Positions 25,555-35,339 of a stretch of 64,000 bases of DNA are shown here, piece after piece. Every line of letters begins with the position of its first letter. The first letter of the stretch is position 1. The position numbers and the translations under genes were made by a program. The notes below the pieces were generated by a model. The model was given only the letters and a program-made list of their open reading frames with translations, ran no database searches and was not told the DNA's origin. This stretch comes from an uncultured Bacteroidales bacterium (GTDB lineage Bacteria; Bacteroidota; Bacteroidia; Bacteroidales; Paludibacteraceae): NCBI GenBank assembly GCA_937891975.1, contig CALAUA010000025.1, positions 1-64,000 of the forward strand. The letters run 5' to 3'.

Positions 25555-25585
25555 TTGCATATCTCAAAAAAAAAGTGTATCTTTG
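25555..25585 (+). promoter_or_regulatory. Promoter of the first rhuM-like gene
   Basis: TTG at 25555-25557 and TATCTTTG at 25578-25585, with a 20-base gap. It fixes the start of the gene at 25625 and rules out the longer frame from 25466. Confidence 0.75.
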
Positions 25586-25624
25586 CGGCCTAAAGAGTGT
25601 CTTTCACTAAAATCAAAATTGCTA

Positions 25625-26644
25625 ATGAGCAAGACAATACAAATACGTAATAGTACAACAGACTTTTTGGTGTTTACCAAGCAGAATGCAGAGGATAGCA
25701 TACAAGTACGTGTGCATGATGAGAATGTATGGCTGTCGCAAAAGGCGATGGCGCAGCTCTTTGATTGTTCGGTAGATAATATTGCCCTGCATTTGAAGAA
25801 TATCTTTGCTTCGGGCGAATTGGATGAAAATGCAACATCCGAGGAATCCTCGGTAGTTCAACAGGAGGGTTCTCGCCAAGTGAATAGGCAACAACGCTTC
25901 TACAATCTGGATGCGATTATTTCTGTGGGGTATAGAGTCAATTCGATTCGTGCTACGCAGTTCCGCCAATGGGCGACTAATGTGCTCAAGACTTTTGCTG
26001 TTCAAGGGTATGTATTGGACAAACAGCGTTTGGAGAACGGGCAAATCTTTGACGAGGCATATTTCGACCATTTGATAGATGAGATTCGTGAGATTCGTGC
26101 CAGCGAACGCAAGTTCTATCAGAAGATTACAGATATTTATGCTACTGCGGTGGATTACAATAGAGAAGCATTGATTACAAAGCAATTTTTTGCAACGGTT
26201 CAGAATAAGTTGCACTTTGCTATTCATGGTAATACAGCTGCTGAAGTGATTATGCAGCGTGCCAATGCTGAGAAGGAACACATGGGGTTGACATCATGGA
26301 AGAATGCTCCTAATGGCAAGATTGTCCGTGCGGATGTGAGTGTGGCTAAGAATTATTTGTCTTTGGTTGAATTAGACGACCTTAATCAGATTGTTACGAT
26401 GTATTTGGATTATGCTGAGCGTCAGGCTAAAAAGCAGATACCTATGACGATGGAAGATTGGGCAAAGAAGCTGGATGCTTTTTTGCAGTTTAATGATGAG
26501 GCGATATTGCAAGACAAGGGTAGGATAAGTGCAGAGGTAGCGAAAGCATTTGCAGAAAGTGAGTTTGAAAAATATCGTGTTATTCAAGATCGTTTATATC
26601 AATCCGATTTTGACCAACTTTTTCAGTTAGAATCAAGGAACTAA
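25625..26644 (+). CDS. RhuM-family protein, first copy
   Basis: A 339-aa protein with the RhuM family layout: an N-terminal region with a probable winged-helix segment (VWLSQKAMAQLFDCSVDNIALHLKNI, cut here for length), the central YNLDAIISVGYRVNS, the FRQWAT..L motif, and a C-terminal helical part. RhuM was named in a Salmonella pathogenicity island; its activity is unknown. No signal peptide or membrane segment is seen. It starts the island and is followed by restriction genes. A second, clearly related copy lies at 36306, so the two bracket the cassette. Confidence 0.85.
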   Translation: MSKTIQIRNSTTDFLVFTKQNAEDSIQVRVHDENVWLSQKAMAQLFDCSVDNIALHLKNIFASGELDENATSEESSVVQQEGSRQVNRQQRFYNLDAIISVGYRVNSIRATQFRQWATNVLKTFAVQGYVLDKQRLENGQIFDEAYFDHLIDEIREIRASERKFYQKITDIYATAVDYNREALITKQFFATVQNKLHFAIHGNTAAEVIMQRANAEKEHMGLTSWKNAPNGKIVRADVSVAKNYLSLVELDDLNQIVTMYLDYAERQAKKQIPMTMEDWAKKLDAFLQFNDEAILQDKGRISAEVAKAFAESEFEKYRVIQDRLYQSDFDQLFQLESRN

Positions 26645-26737
26645 TCCGCGAATAGCAGAAATTGCACCATGGTGCAGAATAGGAAATAAAAACTATTAGA
26701 GAAATAACCAAAGAAGGACAGAATACAAAAATTGTTG

Positions 26738-26745
26738 TATCTTTG
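26738..26745 (+). promoter_or_regulatory. -7 promoter box before the restriction-modification genes
   Basis: TATCTTTG lies 20 bases before the start codon at 26765. A clear TTG box at 20 bases upstream is not seen, so this promoter may be weaker. Confidence 0.5.
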
Positions 26746-26764
26746 CGGACTGAAAAAGAAAAAT

Positions 26765-27781
26765 ATGATTATTGATAACCCCGACATACCTGAAAGCAAA
26801 TTTCCAGAAGAGATTCTGATGCGCCTTTTGTGTGACCAGTCGTCCAAACGAAATATCATTTGGGCGACGGATGATTATGCGCATCTTGGAGAAGGTTTTT
26901 ATTTTAACCAAACCATAGAGATTCCTCTTATTACCGGAAGTTTTGAAGGTATTATAAAGCCTCGTTCAGAAAAAGCTAAAGACATTCAAAACGCTCGCAG
27001 CAAAGACAAAGCAGAAGTCTTTACGCCATCGTGGGTGTGTAATAAACAAAACAACCTGATTGATGAGCAATGGTTTGGTCGTCCCAATGTCTTCAATACT
27101 GAAACTGAAAACGGGTGGATAACCAATTATAATAAAATTGAGTTCTCAGACGAACCTGGTAAAACTTGGCGTGACTACGTCAAGGATGTGCGTATGGAGA
27201 TAACCTGTGGTGAAGCACCATACATCACATCACGCTATGATACAGTTACAGGCAAGTTTATTGAGCCGATGGATCGTATCGGTATCCTTGACCGCAAGTT
27301 CCGCGTTGTTTTAGAGAACTATGGTCCAGGGACAGAGTACAAAAAATGGTTTAAATGGATGCGTATAGCTCTTGAATCAACCTACGGCTACGAGTGGCAA
27401 GGAGATAATCTCTTACTCGCGCGTGAGAATGTGCTCTCTTCTTATATCCGGTTCTATACACTTCGTTTTGGCAAAAAGGAATTTCCGCCAATCAAAATGC
27501 TGCAAGAAGCCATTGAGGTTATCACATGGAACTTTTGGCAAATGGATGGTCTGAAAGGGGTCATTCCATGCACTTGTGTAGATCGCGAATTACCTACACA
27601 AACATCGTTGTTTGGCTTTGATGATGAAGCCCCAAAAACTGAACCATGCCCAGGGTGTAAGAGTGGCGAACTTAAAGATATGAAATTGCATACGGGTATT
27701 CAATGTCAAATCAAAGATTGGGATTTGGAAAACGATGGCAAGAAAAAGAAAGTAATCTATTTTCATGAACTAATGAAATAA
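26765..27781 (+). CDS. Restriction-modification subunit M-like protein
   Basis: A 338-aa protein starting MIIDNPDIPESKFPEEILMRLL. It matches by memory the family annotated as restriction endonuclease subunit M. It has AEVFTPSWVCNKQNNLID, like the FTP segment before the SAM-binding motif of N6-adenine methylases, and a Cys cluster near the C-terminus (CTC ... CPGC). No NPPY motif is present; that lies in the next gene, so the two probably act together. I chose ATG 26765, 20 bases after the promoter box. The next start is 7 bases past the stop. Confidence 0.8.
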   Translation: MIIDNPDIPESKFPEEILMRLLCDQSSKRNIIWATDDYAHLGEGFYFNQTIEIPLITGSFEGIIKPRSEKAKDIQNARSKDKAEVFTPSWVCNKQNNLIDEQWFGRPNVFNTETENGWITNYNKIEFSDEPGKTWRDYVKDVRMEITCGEAPYITSRYDTVTGKFIEPMDRIGILDRKFRVVLENYGPGTEYKKWFKWMRIALESTYGYEWQGDNLLLARENVLSSYIRFYTLRFGKKEFPPIKMLQEAIEVITWNFWQMDGLKGVIPCTCVDRELPTQTSLFGFDDEAPKTEPCPGCKSGELKDMKLHTGIQCQIKDWDLENDGKKKKVIYFHELMK

Positions 27782-27788
27782 TCATATT

Positions 27789-30700
27789 ATGTATCAATCA
27801 TTCCATTTTCGGTTAATCTACGTCTTTACAATCAATGATGCGAAGCACCGTGGTTGTGTAAAAGTGGGAGAAACATCCCTCGGAGATGATGTGGATATTA
27901 TGAAGGCTTTACAGTTGCAACCATGTTGTAAGGAACTGAACAAAGCAGCAAAAGAGCGCATTGATCAATATACCAAGACAGTTGGTCTGGATGATGATGT
28001 GCAATTGCTACATACTGAACTAACAGCTTTTTCGTCTAAAAACAAACTTGTGCAGTTCAATGATAAACAAGTTCATGAAATTCTTGAACGTTCAGGCATC
28101 AAAAAGAAAAAACTTGGTAGTTCTACTGAATGGTTTGAGTGTGGAGTTGCAGAAGTAAAAGAAGCAATCAAAGCAGCTAAAGAGGGGCGATTGTCTATCA
28201 ATATTATAGACATAGCAAGCAAACAACAACCCATCGTATTCCGTCCCGAGCAGTTGGATGCTATCAAACTTACCAAGAAACGATTCGCTACTAACAATCA
28301 ATTCCTATGGAACGCTAAAATGCGATTTGGCAAAACGCTTACCGCATTGCAAGTGGTTAAGGAATTGAGTTTTGATAAGACAATTATTATCACGCACCGC
28401 CCTGTTGTGGATGAGGGATGGTTTGATGATTTCAGAAAAATATTCTTTGATAGTCCAAACTACAAATATGGTTCAAAGAATAATGGTGAGTCTTTTGATT
28501 CATTGATGAAACTTAATAAGGAGCAAGGTGTACATTTTGTATATTTTGCTTCTATGCAAGACTTGCGTGGCTCAGAAAAAGTAGGTGGAAATTTCGATAA
28601 GAATGACGAAATTTTCTCTACAGATTGGGATATGCTCATCGTAGACGAGGCACATGAAGGAACAAAAACTGCCCTTGGTCAAGCTGTTATTCATGAGATA
28701 TTCAAAGGCAACACCAAGATGCTCCAATTATCAGGTACACCTTTTAATCTTATTGATGATTACAAAGAAGAAGAGATTTATACTTGGGATTATGTTATGG
28801 AGCAACGCGCTAAGACAAACTGGGATAAAACGCATTGGGCAGAGCCAAATCCGTATGCTGGTTTGCCTAAGCTAAATATTTACACCTTTGACCTATCGCT
28901 TGAACTTAAGAAATACCAAGATAACGAACATGCATTCAATTTTGCTGAGTTCTTCCGTGTCAATGAAAACGGCACATTCAAACATGAGAAAGATGTTGAT
29001 GCTTTCCTTAATCTGTTAGCCTCTAACGATGCAAAGAATTATCCATATTCCAAACTAGAATGGAGACAAAATCTTCGTCACTCTCTTTGGACGGTCCCCT
29101 CAGTAGCAGCTGCTGCAGCACTCAGTATCAAGTTACGCAATCATCCAGTATTAGGACAATTCCAAGTAGTCAATGTGGCAGGTGAGGGCGATACTGATGC
29201 TGATTACGAAAGTAATAATGCGCTAGAAATGGTGAAAGAAGCTATTGGTCCTAATCCTGAGGAAACAATGACTATTACACTTTCACGTGGTCGTCTCACA
29301 ACAGGGGTAACAGTACCTGCATGGACTGCTGTTTTTATGTTACATGGTTCATACAGTACCGATGCTAAAGCATATATGCAAACTATCTTCCGCGCGCAGT
29401 CACCAGCAGTTATTAATGGTAGAGTGAAAGAAGAATGCTTTGTCTTTGACTTTGCACCTGACCGCACACTCAAAGTCCTTGCTGAAACTGCAAAAGTCTC
29501 AGCCAAGGCAGGTAAGAGCAAAGCAAATGACAAGAAGATTTTAGGTGAGTTCCTCAATTTCTGCCCAGTTATATCATTTCATGGCGCACAAATGCAGGCT
29601 ATCAGTGTAGACCATATGATGCAGCAGTTAAAGCGTGTTTATGTTGATCGTGTGGTGCGCAATGGCTTTGAAGACAGTTATCTCTATAATGACAGACTCT
29701 TCCAGCTAAATCATTTAGAATTGGAGAAGTTTGCACGCCTTCGTGATATCATTGGACAGACAAAGGCGATGAAACACACAGATGAAGTGGATGTTAACAA
29801 CCAAGGATTTACGGAGGAAGAATACGAAGAGATTGAGCGTATCAAAAAGAAAAATAAAGCGCAACTAACAATGGAGGAGTTGCAAAAGTTGCAACAAGTA
29901 GAGGAGAAAAAGAAACAACGCCATACTGCTATTTCTATTCTACGCGGCATTTCTATCCGTATGCCAATGATCTTGTTCGGAGCAGATATCCAAGACGAAC
30001 AAACGGAAATAACGTTAGAGAACTTTACTGAGTTAGTGGACGACCAGTCTTGGGAAGAGTTCATGCCTAAAGGTGTTACCAAAGAACTTTTCCGTGAGTT
30101 TATCCCATATTACGAAGAAGATATTTTTGCTGCTTCAGGACTACGCATTCGTAGTCTCACAAGAGAAGCAGATACGATGGACATTGAAGAGCGCATAGAG
30201 CGTATCACCACCATCTTTACTTCTTTCCGTAACCCAGACAAAGAAACGGTTCTCACACCATGGAAAGTAGTGAATAGACAATTAACCGATACATTGGGTG
30301 GATGGTGTTTTTATGATGACGAGTATGATGAGCGATTATGTTCTCCTCGCTATGTTGATAAAGGGCAAGTTACAAAAGATACGCTATCAGAAAATAGTCG
30401 CGTATTGGAAATAAATTCTAAATCGGGTCTTTATCCATTGTATATAGCATATTCTATCTACAAAACAATTTTGGAAAAAGAACAAATGTCATACATGATT
30501 ACGGATGCTGCGCTTGCAAATCGCATCGTGCACCACCATAAAGTCTGGGATAAAGTGTTGCGTGATAACCTCTTTATCATCTGCAAGACACCGATGGCAA
30601 AAAGCATAACTCGCCGTACACTTATTGGTTTCCGTGAAGGAATAAAATTAAATGCTCATCATTTTGAAGACCTTATCAACCAAATCTCAAATAAGAAAGA

Positions 30701-31796
30701 TAAATTTGTTAAACAGATAACCAGTGGTTCATACTGGAATAAAAAAGACATACAAGACATGAAATTTAATGCTATCGTAGGTAATCCGCCTTATCAGTTA
30801 ACAGACGGAAGTGGAGCTGCTGGAGATGCTGCAATTCCAATTTACAACCGTTTTATAGATATAGCAAAGGAGATAAAACCTAACTATATCTCTATGATTA
30901 TGCCTTCAAAATGGATGATTGGTGGACGCGGTCTGCAACAATTCCGTAAGGATATGATAGAGGATAAGCATATCGAAAAATTGTTCGACTATGAAAACGA
31001 TCGTGAAGTATTCCCTACTTCTCATATTGATGGTGGAGTGTGCTATATATTGTGGAATAAGAACTATTCAGGTTTGGTTTCATATGCATACAAACCAACA
31101 GATGGTGGACAATTGGTATATGAACGCGAGCTAAAAAATGACACATCATCTTTTATTGTTCGAGATTTTAGACGACAAGGAATTATTCAAAAAGTTACAA
31201 TAAAAGGTGCCTTTAGTAAATTAGTTTCTACAACGAAACCTTTTGGTATTAGAAAAGACCTGTTCAATATGCCTGAAAGATATCCGCTTGCTAATTTATC
31301 AGAAGAATATTTTGATAATTCTATCAAAATATATGGCGTTAAAGGCATTAAGGGTGGTGCGAAGCGTAAAATAGGTTATATTACGCGTGAGACTGCGCAA
31401 ACTAACATAGCATGGATTGATAAATTCAAATTATTCTTTACGACATCTTATTCGACTGGAGCTATTGAATTTCCTGAAATTATTGTAGCAAAGTCTGGTG
31501 AAATTTGTACTGAAACCTTTATTGTTATTGGTCCTTTCGATACAGAGCAAGAACAACAAAACTGCTTAAAATACACGAAAACAAATTTATTCAAGATTTT
31601 ATTGTTCTTTGGTAAAGGATCTATGCAGGTAACTCAAGAAGTATTCTGCTATGTCCCTCTCCAAAATTTTACATCTCAATCTGATATTGACTGGAGCAAG
31701 TCGATTCCTGAGATTGACCAACAACTCTACGCAAAATATAACCTCTCAGAAGATGAAATCAACTTCATCAAGAAGATGATTAAACCAGTGGAGTAG
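27789..31796 (+). CDS. Restriction-modification fusion: nuclease-like, helicase and N6-adenine methyltransferase
   Basis: A 1335-aa protein. N-terminal part (about 1-90): GIY-YIG/T5orf172-like nuclease start (LIYVFTIND...VKVGET). Middle: superfamily 2 helicase with Walker A KMRFGKT (about 177-183) and DEAH box VDEAH (285-289), then a second RecA-like half. C-terminal part: SAM-binding motif VLEINSKSGLYP (872-883) and the adenine methylase motif NPPY (999-1002), then a probable target-recognition region. This is the layout of Eco57I-type or ISP-like single-chain restriction enzymes. With the preceding gene it forms a defence unit that cuts unmodified DNA and methylates self. The domain calls are firm for the helicase and methylase, less so for the nuclease. 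Confidence 0.88.
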   Translation: MYQSFHFRLIYVFTINDAKHRGCVKVGETSLGDDVDIMKALQLQPCCKELNKAAKERIDQYTKTVGLDDDVQLLHTELTAFSSKNKLVQFNDKQVHEILERSGIKKKKLGSSTEWFECGVAEVKEAIKAAKEGRLSINIIDIASKQQPIVFRPEQLDAIKLTKKRFATNNQFLWNAKMRFGKTLTALQVVKELSFDKTIIITHRPVVDEGWFDDFRKIFFDSPNYKYGSKNNGESFDSLMKLNKEQGVHFVYFASMQDLRGSEKVGGNFDKNDEIFSTDWDMLIVDEAHEGTKTALGQAVIHEIFKGNTKMLQLSGTPFNLIDDYKEEEIYTWDYVMEQRAKTNWDKTHWAEPNPYAGLPKLNIYTFDLSLELKKYQDNEHAFNFAEFFRVNENGTFKHEKDVDAFLNLLASNDAKNYPYSKLEWRQNLRHSLWTVPSVAAAAALSIKLRNHPVLGQFQVVNVAGEGDTDADYESNNALEMVKEAIGPNPEETMTITLSRGRLTTGVTVPAWTAVFMLHGSYSTDAKAYMQTIFRAQSPAVINGRVKEECFVFDFAPDRTLKVLAETAKVSAKAGKSKANDKKILGEFLNFCPVISFHGAQMQAISVDHMMQQLKRVYVDRVVRNGFEDSYLYNDRLFQLNHLELEKFARLRDIIGQTKAMKHTDEVDVNNQGFTEEEYEEIERIKKKNKAQLTMEELQKLQQVEEKKKQRHTAISILRGISIRMPMILFGADIQDEQTEITLENFTELVDDQSWEEFMPKGVTKELFREFIPYYEEDIFAASGLRIRSLTREADTMDIEERIERITTIFTSFRNPDKETVLTPWKVVNRQLTDTLGGWCFYDDEYDERLCSPRYVDKGQVTKDTLSENSRVLEINSKSGLYPLYIAYSIYKTILEKEQMSYMITDAALANRIVHHHKVWDKVLRDNLFIICKTPMAKSITRRTLIGFREGIKLNAHHFEDLINQISNKKDKFVKQITSGSYWNKKDIQDMKFNAIVGNPPYQLTDGSGAAGDAAIPIYNRFIDIAKEIKPNYISMIMPSKWMIGGRGLQQFRKDMIEDKHIEKLFDYENDREVFPTSHIDGGVCYILWNKNYSGLVSYAYKPTDGGQLVYERELKNDTSSFIVRDFRRQGIIQKVTIKGAFSKLVSTTKPFGIRKDLFNMPERYPLANLSEEYFDNSIKIYGVKGIKGGAKRKIGYITRETAQTNIAWIDKFKLFFTTSYSTGAIEFPEIIVAKSGEICTETFIVIGPFDTEQEQQNCLKYTKTNLFKILLFFGKGSMQVTQEVFCYVPLQNFTSQSDIDWSKSIPEIDQQLYAKYNLSEDEINFIKKMIKPVE

Positions 31797-31827
31797 ATTA
31801 TAGTATGTAAATTGATAAAATAGAATA

Positions 31828-34800
31828 ATGGCGAAAGTTATAGAAATACTAAAACAAAGAGTTGATACTACAGAAGAGATAAATAGTTGGTTACTTACAA
31901 CTATTCAATCTATTATCAAACAATCAACTAATCATCTTAAAGGCGTGGCGAGAGTTATGCCTGAATTTGATTTGCATGACTCTTCACATAGCGTAGCTGT
32001 ATTAGAAGTTATCGAAATGTTATTAGGTGATACTGCTGACAATCTATCATCGTTAGAATTATTCTATATTATTGCATCATCTTATCTTCACGATTGCGGA
32101 ATGGCAATTTCTGATTTTGAAAAAAATATTATGGAATTAACAGAGGGTACAGATGATACCTATATATGTGAAGATTCGTTAAAAAATGATGGAAAGAGAT
32201 GTTTTACATATGAAGAAGCGAAACATTTTATTATACAAAACAAAAATAAGATTTATTTAGATTTCAACGGAGAGATACAAAATTGGTTATTTATTCCACC
32301 TACAGAAGATGAGTTAGTTCAATATTTATCTAATTTATTGATTGAATATCAAAGCTTTAGAAATAAGAATTATGTAACGATAAAAAAAAGCACAGACTTT
32401 TCAGTTACAAATCAATCGCTTCGTACAGAATACATAAGGTTATCCCATCATAAAAGAATATTTGAATATATAAAAAATTGGGGCAAAACAAGATTCTCGA
32501 CTTTTCCTATTATTGGAATCGGACAACGAATAGCAAATGATCTTGCTGCTATATGTAAAGCTCATGGGGAAAATCCTGAATACTTGAACAAATTGGGGAC
32601 TCAAATTGAATACTATGGACATGATTCAATTAATTTGCAATTTATAGCTATGTTGCTAAGAATTGGCGATATTGTTCATTTTAATTCTAAAAGAGCCCCA
32701 TTAGAACTTAGAGCACTTCGTCAATTTAGTTCAAATTTCAGTTTCGAACAATGGAGAATTAAGGAAAATGGTATCAATTATAATATATCCAATGGTATAA
32801 TTGCATTTCGGGCGTATATAACAAGACCAGCAGATTACTATGTATTGCAACAATATATTGATTGGATTGATAATGAATTACATTTGTTTCTACAATTATC
32901 TGCTAAATGGAATTGTAAACATCGTCTTTCCATAAGAGAAAAAGTTGATAGATCGAATATCGCGTATGATGATTCGATATTCAGACCAGTATTAGGGCTT
33001 AAATTTACACTAAATCAAAAGAGGATACTTGATTTATTAATGGGGGTTGGTTTATATAAAGATACATTTGCATGTATTAGGGAACTATATCAAAACTCCC
33101 TTGATGCATGTAGATTTCAGATTGCAAAAGATAAGAGTTGTGGGAAGCAATCTAAGGGGATTATTGAATTTGGTATAGAAGAAGATAAAGAGGGTAAATA
33201 TCTATATTGTTTAGATAATGGTAAAGGAATGTCTGCTTCCATAATAGAAAATTATCTGTTACAGATAGGTAATTCCTATTATCAATCACCTGATTTTTAT
33301 CAGAGTCAAGCAGAAACGGGTTTCGTCTATACACCTACATCTCAGTTTGGTATCGGCATCTTATCTTGTTTTATTATTGGTGATAGAATAGAAATTGTAA
33401 CGAAAGAAGATAATGGGAACTATATCGCGTGTTCAATTGATGGTCCAAGTGAGTTTTTCTACTATAAAAAACCATCTAAATTGGATGAAGATTTAATAAA
33501 GACTTCTGGTACTATCGTAAAAGTCTTTCTCAAGAAAGAGTATTATAATAGTATTAACACGACGGAAATTGTCAATTTGGGATTAGTTTCGTATATAAAT
33601 GACGGATTTGCACAACAACTTCGCCCAGATCTAAATGTTGATTATAATAATTGGAAAAATAGTCTTTTTAAAATTATAGACAATTATATCAAAATTGTAC
33701 CAGAACAAATCGAACTATTTATTAAATGGAACAATAATAAAAAACAGAAGATATTGAGCAAACCTTATATCTACGATTTAGACACATTACAAATAACAGA
33801 CATTGACGTCATAGACCAACATATGCATCGATTTCGAAAGGCTTGTGAATTCAAATTGAAAGATTATATGAACCTTGTTGATTGCCATGTTTTAATGGTT
33901 GAATATAATGGTTTATCTTTTAAGACAATTTTGAATTTACCTAAACCAGGAATGGAGCAATATGGATATGAGGTGATGAATCATGTCCCAATAGATTATT
34001 CTTATGGGATTTGTGTTGATGGCATTTCTGTAAATGGGCATTTCGAAATATATTCTTTAACAGAAAGGCTTATCCGACATGGTATTGTCAATTTTTATGG
34101 TGATAATCGTCCTCAGCTGAGTGTTGATCGAAGAGATTTGGTTTATAACGATGATGGGCGATTTGAAATAATCTCGAAAGAAATTATTCGGAAAATCATG
34201 GAAAAGGCTATCACCAAGGCGCATCACCATATTCAAGAATATAATATCCATAGGGGTAGTGAATTGTACAATATTGTTTGGGAAAGTGTGTTTCATAAAT
34301 TCAGTTACGCTTCCACTATTCTCTTTGAGGTACTTTCTCTGAATGGATATAACGCCATAGAATGGGCTAATTTATCTTCATGCCTTAAAAATAATGTTAC
34401 GATAGGAGAATTTATCAATCAAGATGTTGTTCGATTGCCAGATTATAATTATCATAAATTAAATAATGTTTCTCAAATTTTATTATTGAACAAGTTGTGT
34501 ACAGCAAGAGAAATTCGGGTAAATAAAAATGATGTTAGTATTATATCTCATAAATTGACAGAAGAAACCGATATAGATCAAGATTTAGAAGACAATGATG
34601 TTGCAGATACTTATCTAGTTCGGACTAATGATTATGGCAAGACTTTTGATGAATATGATATAATATCAAATTTATATCCTATTGTTCCTGATTATTTCTA
34701 CGATCTCGTTAGAGATTGTAATGAAATGTATAGTGGGCATCTAAAAAAAATCTATAACTATTCTAATGGTATAACTGCATTTTATGAGCAAAATCCATTA

Positions 34801-35250
34801 GAAATTGATGAAGAATTAGGGTTGTATATGGAAGACAGAGATATGTTTAGAAAAAAAGTACGGCATATCCGTTCATTAAAGACGAAACGAAGCCCCATTT
34901 TTTATTCTAATATAAGAGTCCCAAATGATGAGAATATTGAAAGTGATAAGTACATATTAGCATTAACGGCTTATATCGCTCCACGCGAACTTTTGGAAAA
35001 TGAAAAAGAAGAACTTGCTATTTATAAGGAAAGCAATCCCTCTTACTACAAAGGAGTAACAGAGGGATGGAGTATTATCGTTACTGGCGAGTCTGATGAT
35101 AAGATGAACACCTATATAAAAGCAGGAAAACATACACGAAAAGATTTAGTCAACTTAATTCCTCTCCCTTTTTGGAAAAAGTATAGTAATCATATTCATG
35201 TCTTCCCGAATGGTATGCAATTAAAAAAACTTTTAGAGAAAGATACATAA
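31828..35250 (+). CDS. HD-domain protein fused to a Hsp90-like (GHKL) ATPase
   Basis: An 1140-aa, very AT-rich gene. Residues about 1-330 look like an HD phosphohydrolase-type domain (His50, His54, then LHDCGM with His88-Asp89). Residues about 400-560 are a GHKL ATPase: RELYQNSLDAC (about 418-428), LDNGKGM (462-468) and SQFGIGILS (about 505-513), followed by RPQLSVDRRDL, like Hsp90/HtpG relatives. The rest (about 850-1140) I do not recognise. Similar HD plus Hsp90-type fusions have been proposed, by comparative genomics, to act in conflict systems; that is from memory. It follows the restriction gene by 31 bases, so it is probably co-expressed. Its target is unknown. Confidence 0.8.
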   Translation: MAKVIEILKQRVDTTEEINSWLLTTIQSIIKQSTNHLKGVARVMPEFDLHDSSHSVAVLEVIEMLLGDTADNLSSLELFYIIASSYLHDCGMAISDFEKNIMELTEGTDDTYICEDSLKNDGKRCFTYEEAKHFIIQNKNKIYLDFNGEIQNWLFIPPTEDELVQYLSNLLIEYQSFRNKNYVTIKKSTDFSVTNQSLRTEYIRLSHHKRIFEYIKNWGKTRFSTFPIIGIGQRIANDLAAICKAHGENPEYLNKLGTQIEYYGHDSINLQFIAMLLRIGDIVHFNSKRAPLELRALRQFSSNFSFEQWRIKENGINYNISNGIIAFRAYITRPADYYVLQQYIDWIDNELHLFLQLSAKWNCKHRLSIREKVDRSNIAYDDSIFRPVLGLKFTLNQKRILDLLMGVGLYKDTFACIRELYQNSLDACRFQIAKDKSCGKQSKGIIEFGIEEDKEGKYLYCLDNGKGMSASIIENYLLQIGNSYYQSPDFYQSQAETGFVYTPTSQFGIGILSCFIIGDRIEIVTKEDNGNYIACSIDGPSEFFYYKKPSKLDEDLIKTSGTIVKVFLKKEYYNSINTTEIVNLGLVSYINDGFAQQLRPDLNVDYNNWKNSLFKIIDNYIKIVPEQIELFIKWNNNKKQKILSKPYIYDLDTLQITDIDVIDQHMHRFRKACEFKLKDYMNLVDCHVLMVEYNGLSFKTILNLPKPGMEQYGYEVMNHVPIDYSYGICVDGISVNGHFEIYSLTERLIRHGIVNFYGDNRPQLSVDRRDLVYNDDGRFEIISKEIIRKIMEKAITKAHHHIQEYNIHRGSELYNIVWESVFHKFSYASTILFEVLSLNGYNAIEWANLSSCLKNNVTIGEFINQDVVRLPDYNYHKLNNVSQILLLNKLCTAREIRVNKNDVSIISHKLTEETDIDQDLEDNDVADTYLVRTNDYGKTFDEYDIISNLYPIVPDYFYDLVRDCNEMYSGHLKKIYNYSNGITAFYEQNPLEIDEELGLYMEDRDMFRKKVRHIRSLKTKRSPIFYSNIRVPNDENIESDKYILALTAYIAPRELLENEKEELAIYKESNPSYYKGVTEGWSIIVTGESDDKMNTYIKAGKHTRKDLVNLIPLPFWKKYSNHIHVFPNGMQLKKLLEKDT

Positions 35251-35339
35251 ATCAATCATAAAATCACAAAAAACAAATTATGTGCCAATGGAGTTAATTA
35301 TATTTTGGAACTTTTTTTGAGAAATAATAGGAGACAAAA

